DNA from: an uncultured Collinsella sp.
GTDB lineage: Bacteria; Actinomycetota; Coriobacteriia; Coriobacteriales; Coriobacteriaceae
DNA: 12,904 bases
Direction: 5' to 3'
NCBI GenBank assembly: GCA_902491055.1
Contig: CABUGI010000054.1
Location: forward strand, 1 to 12,904
Shown: piece by piece, positions 5,777 to 12,112 of the stretch
Layout: each line of letters opens with the position of its first letter
How positions within the stretch are numbered: the first letter of the stretch is position 1
Translations under genes and position numbers: made by a program
The notes under the pieces: generated by a model
What the model saw: only the letters and a program-made list of their open reading frames with translations
Told to the model about the DNA's origin: nothing
Databases searched by the model: none

Positions 5777-8667
5777 CGGCGCCGCTCGTGGCGTGCGCGC
5801 CACAGCTGTAGATAGCGCCCGATTTGTGCCGACTCGATGCGCTGATAGGAACTCGTGGGCAGCGACGTTAAGAATTTCTTGCCGTAGCCCTTCGTCACCA
5901 GGCGCGGATCTGCCAAGATGAGCACGCCGCAATCGGTCGATGAGCGAATGAGGCGACCGGCTGCCTGCTTGACCTCGAGCACGGCCTCGGGCAGCGAATA
6001 GCGCGCCCAAGCGCGGTCTTCGCGCAGATTGCGCTCGCATGAGAGCGGGTCTGTGGGGCTCGAGAACGGCAGCTTGGGGATGATGACGCAGCGCAACGTC
6101 TCGCCGCTGGCGTCAAACCCTTCCCAAAAGGCCTTAAGCGCAAAGAGCGACGAAGTCGGCTCGTTGATAAACCGGTCGCGCAGACGGCGAGGAGACGAGT
6201 TGCGCTGCTGGCAGTTGAGTTCCAGACCCGCACGAGCCATCTTGGGCTCGACGCGAGCGTACAGTTCCTCCATGTCACGCCTGTTGGTGAACAGTGTGAG
6301 CACCGAGCCGCCCATGGCGAGATGAGCGTCAACCAGCACACGCTCGAGCGCCGAAAGATAGCCTTCGCGGTCGCGCGGATCGGGAATATCCCCAGCCACG
6401 ACCACGGCCATATTCGAATCGAAGTCGTAGCTCGAATCCAAGTGCAGCGACGATGATGTCGAGGCGCCGATGCGATCGAGGCCGACGGCGTGGTTAAAGT
6501 GCTCAAAGCTCTTGGAAACCGTCATGGTCGCCGATGCAAAGATAGCCGTGTGGACCTCGGGCAGCCACTCGGTTGCCAAGGCCTCGCCAATATCGATGCG
6601 CTCCGCAGTCATCGACTCGCCACCGGCGCGCAGTCTGCGATTGACTTGCAACGAGTACACGTAGTGTTCGTCGGTACCGTCAATGATGAGCTTGAGGTTC
6701 TCGGCCAGCTCATGTAGGCGGCGCGAGATATCACCCAGGTCGACAACAACCTCGGGCTTGTCGGCGGCGACGGCTTGTACCAGCGCGTCGACGCTCTTGT
6801 CCGCTTGTTCCAATGCGTCGATGGCAGTGTAGGCCGACTGTAAGAAATCATGCCAGTCGTCAGATTCGCGCAGTTCGGGGCCAATCCATAGGTTCGCATT
6901 GTCATAGCCCCCGCGGGCACGGCGGCCAAGCTCGCGAACGCCGTCAAACACATCGGCAATCGCCATGCTCGTACGTACAACCGTCGACGTCGCCTTGGCG
7001 GTAAGACCCAGGTAGAGCGTAGAGCCCTCTGAGGTTGCCAAATCGCGGGAAACCTGGCTCAGCGCACCGGTGCTCGAGCCGCCCAGGCGCTCAAACAGAA
7101 CGCGCGATTCATCCGCCGACACCACGCGCGCCCATTGACGGCGTGCCTCGCGCTCGATGGAGTGGGCCTCGTCGATCACCCAGTGACGAATCGGAGGCAA
7201 GATTCTGCCCTCGGCCGCAACATTGCGGAACAGCAGGGAATGGTTGGTGACCACCACATCGGCATGCGCCGCGCGACGGCGGGCGCCGTGGACCAGGCAT
7301 TTATCGGGGAAAAACGGGCATAGGCGACGGGCGCACTCGCGTGAGGCCGTCGTAAAGTCGGGACGGTTGACGCTGCGCCAGCGAATGCCGAGCGAGTCGA
7401 GGTCGCCATCGGCCGACTGACACACGTACGCCATGATGACCGCGACTGCCGTAAGCGTGTCGGCAGGATCACGCTTAGTCGTAATTTCGACTTGGCTACG
7501 GCTCATGCGCTCAAGCTTGCGCAAGCATGGATAGTGGTCATAGCCCTTGAGGGCGCAAAACGATAGGCCTCCGTCCAGTTGCTCGGCAAGTTTGGGCAGC
7601 TCATGATACATGAGCTGGTCGGCAAGATTATTCGATTTAGTCGCGATGCCAACCGTGATGTTGTTGCGGCGCGCGGCCTCGGCAAAAGGCACCAGATAGG
7701 CCATCGATTTGCCGACGCCCGTCCCCGCCTCAATCACGCGATGCGTTCCCGTAACGAGCGCGTCACGGACCTCGAGCGCCATCGCGATTTGCTCATCGCG
7801 CGGCTCGTACGTGGGATACATGCGATTAACCAGACCGCCCGGGGCATAGTCCGCCTCGATTTCCTCGCGGCTCGGCATCTTAAGGACCGGTAGCTCGTCC
7901 GCATCAACGAGATCATCGGCCCGATCGGCCTTGAGTACGTCGGCGCGGGCGGCGCTGAGAGAGAAGATGGAACCGGGGTTCTGTCCCGCCAAGAACGAGA
8001 AGATGGGACGATAAGACCAGGGCACGTCGGGGTGCATGTCGGCCAGGCGCGCCATTAAGCCCTGAGGCAAGTCGGAGAGCGCCACGAGCAACACACGCCA
8101 CACGCCACACAGGGCGTCGACATCGGCGTTGGCGCGGTGCGACACCGAGTCGCAGCCAAACAGGTCGGCCATAAAAGACAGCTTGTGCGAAGCCAGGCGC
8201 GGAAGTGCGATGCGCGACAGTGCCAGCGAATCGATCCAGATGTCGCTGACGTTGACACCGCCCTTGACCGACTCGATAAACGAGCGGTCGAAGGTGGCGT
8301 TATGCGCAATCACCGGGCAGCCGCCGACAAAATCGGCGAGAGCGGCCACGGCATCGACGGCCGATGGGGCATCCACCACATCGGCGTTTGTAATGCTCGT
8401 GAGTTCGGTAATCTCGGCGGGAATCAGCTGCTTGGGATGCACGAAGGTATCGAACCGGTCGACAATCTCGCGGCCCGAAAGACGGGCAACCGAGATCTCA
8501 ATCAGTTCATTGTCCTGCACCGAAAGACCCGTGGTCTCGGTATCGAGGACGATAACATCTTCCTCGATGAGACCAAACGATTGGGTTTTGGCGCGCTCGG
8601 CAAGCGTGGCATAGGAATCGATGACAAACTGCGGCGTTCCCGACGAAACAGCGTCCTCGATTAGCAT
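5773..8667 (-). CDS. dinG: DinG-family Fe-S helicase with N-terminal DEDDh 3'-5' exonuclease domain
   Basis: A 964-residue protein. The N-terminal domain (about 36-195) carries a complete DEDDh exonuclease set as in DnaQ: Asp42 and Glu44 (LDTETTG), Asp127 (AHNATFD), His177 and Asp182. The helicase part has Walker A AGTGVGKS (314-321), four cysteines placed for an XPD/DinG-type 4Fe-4S cluster (Cys381, Cys445, Cys450, Cys457), a DEAH box (499-502), an SATM motif (712-715) and motif VI QAAGRLIRSS (901-910). XPD-like helicases of this family unwind DNA 5' to 3' and act on R-loops, D-loops and damaged or stalled forks. The start ATG (8667) lies inside the end of ddl, a 7-base overlap, and has only a weak GAGCGG-like box, so translation is probably coupled. 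All catalytic motifs are intact. The stop TAA (5773-5775) overlaps the stop of the opposing WYL gene. Confidence 0.93.
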   Translation of the reverse strand: MLIEDAVSSGTPQFVIDSYATLAERAKTQSFGLIEEDVIVLDTETTGLSVQDNELIEISVARLSGREIVDRFDTFVHPKQLIPAEITELTSITNADVVDAPSAVDAVAALADFVGGCPVIAHNATFDRSFIESVKGGVNVSDIWIDSLALSRIALPRLASHKLSFMADLFGCDSVSHRANADVDALCGVWRVLLVALSDLPQGLMARLADMHPDVPWSYRPIFSFLAGQNPGSIFSLSAARADVLKADRADDLVDADELPVLKMPSREEIEADYAPGGLVNRMYPTYEPRDEQIAMALEVRDALVTGTHRVIEAGTGVGKSMAYLVPFAEAARRNNITVGIATKSNNLADQLMYHELPKLAEQLDGGLSFCALKGYDHYPCLRKLERMSRSQVEITTKRDPADTLTAVAVIMAYVCQSADGDLDSLGIRWRSVNRPDFTTASRECARRLCPFFPDKCLVHGARRRAAHADVVVTNHSLLFRNVAAEGRILPPIRHWVIDEAHSIEREARRQWARVVSADESRVLFERLGGSSTGALSQVSRDLATSEGSTLYLGLTAKATSTVVRTSMAIADVFDGVRELGRRARGGYDNANLWIGPELRESDDWHDFLQSAYTAIDALEQADKSVDALVQAVAADKPEVVVDLGDISRRLHELAENLKLIIDGTDEHYVYSLQVNRRLRAGGESMTAERIDIGEALATEWLPEVHTAIFASATMTVSKSFEHFNHAVGLDRIGASTSSSLHLDSSYDFDSNMAVVVAGDIPDPRDREGYLSALERVLVDAHLAMGGSVLTLFTNRRDMEELYARVEPKMARAGLELNCQQRNSSPRRLRDRFINEPTSSLFALKAFWEGFDASGETLRCVIIPKLPFSSPTDPLSCERNLREDRAWARYSLPEAVLEVKQAAGRLIRSSTDCGVLILADPRLVTKGYGKKFLTSLPTSSYQRIESAQIGRYLQLWRARHERRR

Positions 8668-9626
8668 GCAACGCCCGCTCGACGAAGTCCCATACGAATC
8701 AGACTGTCACAGACCTGCGGGAACGTCATGTCATCGGTGTGGCGAATCTCATCCGGATACAGCGACGTATCGGTCATGCCGGGAATCGTGTTGGTCTCGA
8801 GGATGACGGGGCCATCCTCGCTCACGATAAAGTCGCTGCGCGAAATACCCAGGCAGCCGAGTGCCTTATGGGCAGCACAGGCGAGCTCCTGGGCACGAGC
8901 GTAGTTCTCGGGCAAAATCTGCGCCGGAATGCGATGGATATCCGTGGGGTCGACATACTTCACGTCCAGATCGTAGAACTCGCAGTCCTCGGGCTTACGG
9001 ATCTCAACGATCGGCAGAGCGCGCACGTCGTCCTCGCCGTATACGCCGACGGTGATCTCGGTACCCTCGATGCACTTCTCGACCAGCACTTTGTCGCCGT
9101 ACTCAAACGCTTTGGCGATTGCCGCGGGCAGCTCGGAGGGCTCATGGACCAGAGAAATGCCATAGCTGGAACCGTTTACGGCCGGCTTCACAAAGCAGCG
9201 CTCGCCACAAACCTCGACGATATGATCGATATCGACTTCATCGCCCACCTCGAGCGCAAGGCCGGGGGCAACGGGGATGCCCGCCTTGGCGTACAGGAGC
9301 TTCGAGACCTCCTTGTCGGCACCGCAGGCGCTCGCGAGCACGCCCGATGCCGTGTAGGGGATACCCAGGGTCTCCATGGCACCCTGCATGGCACCATCCT
9401 CACCGCCGGCGCCGTGCATGGCGATAAACGCCACGTCAAAGCCACCGGTCGCCATGGTTACCATAAAATCATCGGCAGCCGTGTCGAGCAGCTCCACCGA
9501 AGTGTACCCAGCCTCCTTCAGGGCCACCACGACGTTCTTTCCCGAATTGAGCGAGATCTCGCGCTCAGCGGAATGACCGCCCGCCAAGACCGCTACGTGC
9601 ATGTTCTCTAGGCTTTTACCCGGCAT
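8661..9626 (-). CDS. ddl: D-alanine--D-alanine ligase
   Basis: A 321-residue ATP-grasp enzyme that joins two D-alanines in the cytoplasm for the peptidoglycan pentapeptide. The N-terminal motif GGHSAEREISL (16-26), the family signature HGAGGEDGAMQG (71-82), a flexible ATP-lid loop with SYGIS (154-158) and the C-terminal signature LETNTIPGMTDTSLYP (276-291) are present. The omega-loop Lys-Tyr pair is kept (Lys223-Tyr224 in DVKYVD). That pair is the D-Ala-D-Ala signature; the D-lactate-forming ligases replace the tyrosine. No vancomycin-resistance partners are visible. The ATG at 9626 has GGAGGAG 7 bases upstream; the alternative Met at 9602 lacks such a site. It overlaps dinG by 7 bases and is first in that operon. 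The divergent 85-base spacer to rlmN should hold its promoter. Confidence 0.95.
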   Translation of the reverse strand: MPGKSLENMHVAVLAGGHSAEREISLNSGKNVVVALKEAGYTSVELLDTAADDFMVTMATGGFDVAFIAMHGAGGEDGAMQGAMETLGIPYTASGVLASACGADKEVSKLLYAKAGIPVAPGLALEVGDEVDIDHIVEVCGERCFVKPAVNGSSYGISLVHEPSELPAAIAKAFEYGDKVLVEKCIEGTEITVGVYGEDDVRALPIVEIRKPEDCEFYDLDVKYVDPTDIHRIPAQILPENYARAQELACAAHKALGCLGISRSDFIVSEDGPVILETNTIPGMTDTSLYPDEIRHTDDMTFPQVCDSLIRMGLRRAGVAC

Positions 9627-9642
9627 GGGCAGACTCCTCCTC

Positions 9643-9648
9643 TATAAT
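9643..9648 (+). promoter_or_regulatory. Candidate -10 box for rlmN
   Basis: A perfect TATAAT lies in the divergent ddl-rlmN spacer, 64 bases before the rlmN ATG. No good -35 is seen at the standard distance. The hexamer directly abuts the GGAGGAG ribosome binding site of ddl on the opposite strand, so the two divergent signals would be very tightly packed. Confidence 0.4.
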
Positions 9649-9666
9649 TTCTGCAGCTGATACCAT

Positions 9667-9672
9667 ATTGTA
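9667..9672 (-). promoter_or_regulatory. Candidate -10 box for the ddl-dinG operon
   Basis: The minus strand reads TACAAT (5/6 to TATAAT), 41 bases before the ddl ATG. A TTGGGG 19 bases further upstream is a weak -35 candidate. The fit is modest. Confidence 0.3.
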
Positions 9673-9711
9673 GCGATACCCTCTACGTTTCCCCAAAATC
9701 GAAAGGCTTCC

Positions 9712-10764
9712 ATGAATCCCAGGACTAAATCTCAGGACATTCGCGACTTGAGCCAAAACGATATTCGCGAGCTTGTTGCCGAACTTGGCCAGCCCGCCTT
9801 CCGCGCGAAGCAGCTCATCGAATGGGTCTTTGAGAAGAACGTTTGTTCGTTTGACGATATGACCAACCTTCCCAAGGCTTTCCGCGAGCAGCTTAAAGAG
9901 GCTTTTGCCTTTGACACGCCGACTGAGCTCACCAAGCAGGTTTCTAAAGATGGCTCTCGCAAGTATCTGCTCGAGTACCACGACGGCATTTCCGTCGAGA
10001 CTGTCGGTATGCCCCGTCGTAACAAGCTTTCTGTCTGCGTTTCCACCCAGGCAGGCTGTGGCATGGGCTGCGCTTTTTGCGCTACCGGTCTGAACGGCCT
10101 TAAGCGCTCTCTGACCGCTCAAGAGATCGTTGACCAGGTGCTTCATGTCTCCAACGACTTTGGTGAGCGTGCCACGAGCGTTGTCTTCATGGGACAGGGC
10201 GAGCCCTTTGCTAACTATGACGAGGTTCTCAAGGCGCTGCGCATCCTCAACGACCCCGATGGCATCGGTATCGGCGCTCGTCACCTCACCGTCTCTACCA
10301 GCGGCGTTATTCCCGGTATTCGCAAATTTGCCGACATCCCCGAGCAGTTCACGCTTGCCGTTTCCTTGCACTCCGCTATCCAGTCCACGCGCAACAAGCT
10401 TATGCCTGGCGTCAAGAAGTACACGCTCCTGCGCCTTCATGAGGCACTGCAGCTCTACACCGAAAAGACGGGCCGCCGCCCAACCTATGAGTACGCCATG
10501 ATCGAAGGCGTCAATGACACAAACCCTGAGATGCAGGCGCTTTGCGACTTCTGCGAGGGAACGCTGTGTCACGTCAACCTGATTCAGCTTAACGACATTG
10601 AGGGTAGCCCGCTCAAGCCGTCTCCGATTCATAAGGTCGAGGATCTTCAGCGCCGCCTTGAGTCTCGTGGCATCGAGACCACGATCCGTAATTCTCGCGG
10701 CAATGATATTGATGCCGCTTGCGGTCAGTTGAAGCAACGTTTCAAGGTCCAGAAGAACGCATAG
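9712..10764 (+). CDS. rlmN: 23S rRNA A2503 / tRNA A37 C2-methyltransferase RlmN (radical SAM)
   Basis: A 350-residue radical SAM enzyme that methylates C2 of A2503 in 23S rRNA near the peptidyl-transferase centre and A37 of some tRNAs, which supports decoding accuracy. The Cx3Cx2C cluster motif is CGMGCAFC (Cys116, Cys120, Cys123). The second catalytic cysteine is Cys337 in SRGNDIDAACGQL, and MGQGEP (160-165) is the usual SAM-contact loop. Glu96 (SVETVGMP) matches the conserved residue of the family. Length and motifs fit RlmN. I see nothing that argues for the resistance homologue Cfr, which modifies C8. AAAGG lies 6 bases before the ATG. The gene is monocistronic, with a terminator 40 bases downstream. 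It uses more T-ending Ala, Val, Arg and Ser codons than its left neighbours. Confidence 0.95.
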   Translation: MNPRTKSQDIRDLSQNDIRELVAELGQPAFRAKQLIEWVFEKNVCSFDDMTNLPKAFREQLKEAFAFDTPTELTKQVSKDGSRKYLLEYHDGISVETVGMPRRNKLSVCVSTQAGCGMGCAFCATGLNGLKRSLTAQEIVDQVLHVSNDFGERATSVVFMGQGEPFANYDEVLKALRILNDPDGIGIGARHLTVSTSGVIPGIRKFADIPEQFTLAVSLHSAIQSTRNKLMPGVKKYTLLRLHEALQLYTEKTGRRPTYEYAMIEGVNDTNPEMQALCDFCEGTLCHVNLIQLNDIEGSPLKPSPIHKVEDLQRRLESRGIETTIRNSRGNDIDAACGQLKQRFKVQKNA

Positions 10765-10784
10765 GGGAGTCTGCACCCCATAAC

Positions 10785-10800
10785 GTTTCATGTGAAACAT
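10785..10800. promoter_or_regulatory. parS: parS centromere site (ParB-binding)
   Basis: CGTTTCATGTGAAACA matches 14 of 16 positions of the widely conserved bacterial parS, TGTTTCACGTGAAACA. The two mismatches are the outermost base and one of the two central bases. ParB loads on such sites as a CTP-dependent clamp and spreads to nearby DNA, and ParA then separates the sister origins. The site lies 20 bases after the rlmN stop and 4 bases before the rlmN terminator stem, about 400 bases from the end of parB. Proximity to parAB strongly supports the call. Confidence 0.88.
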
Positions 10801-10804
10801 CCGA

Positions 10805-10850
10805 CAGCCCTGGTTGTAGATAATGCAACCAGGGCTGTTTCATTTGTTTT
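10805..10850 (+). terminator. Intrinsic terminator of rlmN
   Basis: A perfect 12-bp stem (10805-10816 with 10826-10837; CAGCCCTGGTTG) closes a 9-base loop and is followed by TTTCATTTGTTTT. The tail is T-rich only on the plus strand, so it should stop rlmN transcription before it runs into the parAB operon. Confidence 0.9.
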
Positions 10851-10897
10851 CATCCTAGAGGACTTGATTTACGTAACCTTAGTTTTATAGCCATAAT

Positions 10898-10935
10898 AAG
10901 GGGTCCTTGTCTCATGAATCAGACAAGGACCCCTT
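10898..10935. repeat. Perfect 15-bp inverted repeat downstream of the parAB operon
   Basis: AAGGGGTCCTTGTCT (10898-10912) and its exact complement (10921-10935) flank an 8-base loop. It sits 27 bases past the stop of the last minus-strand gene, where a terminator is expected. On the minus strand, however, it is followed by ATTATGGCTATAAAA rather than a T run. A run of six A follows it on the plus strand, meaning six T precede it on the minus strand. It could be a weak terminator, a 3'-end stabiliser or a protein-binding site. Confidence 0.8.
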
Positions 10936-10954
10936 CAAAAAAGGCAAGTAATTG

Positions 10955-10966
10955 TTAGGTACCTAA
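10955..10966. repeat. Perfect 12-bp palindrome at a stop codon
   Basis: TTAGGTACCTAA equals its own reverse complement. It contains the TAG stop (10963-10965) of the small membrane protein gene. With no loop it would be a DNA-level site rather than an RNA hairpin. It may be chance. Confidence 0.5.
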
Positions 10967-11217
10967 TAACCAACATTTTCCCATTGATGATTAACCCATT
11001 CTTGGTTAATCTTGGGATTCTTAGTCACCTGAGCAGTGCGCATGGCGACATCTTCGGTCATCACATCCATTTTCTTCTTAGATGTATCGACGATATCCTG
11101 AGCTCCGCGCAGCAGTCGACCGCGTAGTTCATCACCTGTCGCAATCTTATAACCAGCAAAGGCACCAGCGGCGACGGTGGTTGCTAACGCAACGACCGCG
11201 AGAACCTTATTCTTCAT
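10963..11217 (-). CDS. Small membrane-anchored protein coupled to parB (84 aa)
   Basis: I chose the ATG at 11217 (MKNKVLAVVA) because a perfect AGGAGG lies 6 bases before it. An in-frame TTG at 11235 would place that box inside the gene. The N-terminus is a single hydrophobic helix with a short basic start (about 2-25, ending GAFAGYKI). There is no lipobox cysteine, but a cleavable signal peptide cannot be excluded. Residues 26-66 are charged and likely helical (ELRGRLLRG, then DTSKKKMDVMTEDV), and the tail is Trp/Asn-rich (NPKINQEWVNHQWENVGY). The overall layout (N-terminal membrane helix plus amphipathic stalk) recalls YtxH-like small proteins, but I do not recognise the family. Its start overlaps the parB stop by 11 bases, so it is in the parAB operon and translationally coupled. 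A membrane-linked role in segregation is an inference from position only. Confidence 0.8.
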   Translation of the reverse strand: MKNKVLAVVALATTVAAGAFAGYKIATGDELRGRLLRGAQDIVDTSKKKMDVMTEDVAMRTAQVTKNPKINQEWVNHQWENVGY

Positions 11218-12112
11218 CTTGATCCTCCTGCCCAAATTGAATCATTTCGCCAAGGATACGGGAGAGCTCCTCCTCGTCTTTGAACTCGATTTCAATTTTG
11301 TTCTTGCCACGCGAGCTCTTCACGCGTACATTCGTGTTGAAAACTTGACGAAGGACTCGAGCAGCCTTTTTGAATGACTGAGGTGTTGCTGGCCTCGGAG
11401 TCCTTGGCGTCTCTCCGGCAGAAAACAATGGAGCAAGATTTTCTGTCGCTCTAACGGAAAGACCTTCAGCAACAACTTTCTCAGCAAGACGAATCCTGGC
11501 ATCTTCATATGGAACCGCAAGAATCGCTCTTGCATGACCTGCAGTAAGCTTGCCTTCGAAAATCATCTGCTGCACGACTTCGGGAAGATCTAGCAAACGA
11601 AGTGAATTTGTAATTGCGGAACGAGACTTACTGACAGCCTTTGATAACGCCTCCTGCGTCATACCGCTGGCATCAATGAGCTGACGATAGCCCTTGGCCT
11701 CTTCGACGGGATTCAGATCAGAACGCTGAAGGTTTTCGATAAGAGCAAGAGCAAGCATCTCTTCATCATTTACCTCTTTAATGATGACTGGCAATTCTTC
11801 AAGGCCAGCAAGCTTTGACGCCTGGTAACGACGCTCACCAGCGATGATCTCATAGCCGTTTCCATGCTTGCGAACCAAAAGCGGCTGCAAAACGCCATGT
11901 TCTTGGATTGACTCGCTCAACTCGCGAAGTTCGGTTTCGTTAAAGTGAATTCGCGGCTGGTTAGGGTTGGGAACAATATCCTCAATAGGTAGTTTCGTTT
12001 CAGATGCAGCCTTTGACGCGGATGCAGCCGAACCACCGGTCTCATACTCGGCCTCTGAGACCAAAGCATTGAGTCCACGTCCCAATCCACCACGTTTCTT
12101 TACACTAGGCAC
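11207..12112 (-). CDS. parB: Chromosome-partitioning protein ParB
   Basis: A 301-residue parS-binding CTPase. The N-terminal KKRGGLGRGLNALV (5-18) is the basic ParA-stimulating motif. The ParB/Srx CTP-binding domain spans about 38-130, with AGERRYQA (91-98) and the ENLQR motif (126-130). The central helix-turn-helix that reads parS is at about 152-178 (TQEALSKAVSKSRSAI). A linker with TPRTPRPATP follows, and then the C-terminal dimerisation domain (about 245-290), ending in an acidic tail. It begins at GTG (12112) with GAGGTG 7 bases upstream, overlapping the parA end by 8 bases, and overlaps the next small gene by 11 bases. A matching parS lies about 400 bases away. Length and all motifs are normal. 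Confidence 0.97.
   Translation of the reverse strand: MPSVKKRGGLGRGLNALVSEAEYETGGSAASASKAASETKLPIEDIVPNPNQPRIHFNETELRELSESIQEHGVLQPLLVRKHGNGYEIIAGERRYQASKLAGLEELPVIIKEVNDEEMLALALIENLQRSDLNPVEEAKGYRQLIDASGMTQEALSKAVSKSRSAITNSLRLLDLPEVVQQMIFEGKLTAGHARAILAVPYEDARIRLAEKVVAEGLSVRATENLAPLFSAGETPRTPRPATPQSFKKAARVLRQVFNTNVRVKSSRGKNKIEIEFKDEEELSRILGEMIQFGQEDQDEE

Noticed and set aside
8739..9611. 290-codon plus-strand open frame opposite ddl
   Set aside because: It is antisense to a gene with complete Ddl signatures and shows no protein-family features.
8661..9626. Vancomycin-type D-Ala-D-Lac ligase
   Set aside because: The Lys-Tyr pair typical of D-Ala-D-Ala ligases is present at 223-224, and no vanH, vanX or vanRS-like gene is nearby.
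9712..10764. Cfr resistance methyltransferase
   Set aside because: Length, N-terminus and the motif context fit housekeeping RlmN, and there is no mobile element or resistance context.
9616..10800. 394-codon open frame on the minus strand opposite rlmN
   Set aside because: It lies fully antisense to a clear RlmN with all catalytic motifs. Its translation matches no domain, and its start falls inside parS.
11218..11235. Upstream TTG start for the small parB-linked protein
   Set aside because: It would place the perfect AGGAGG inside the coding region; the ATG at 11217 is correctly spaced from it.
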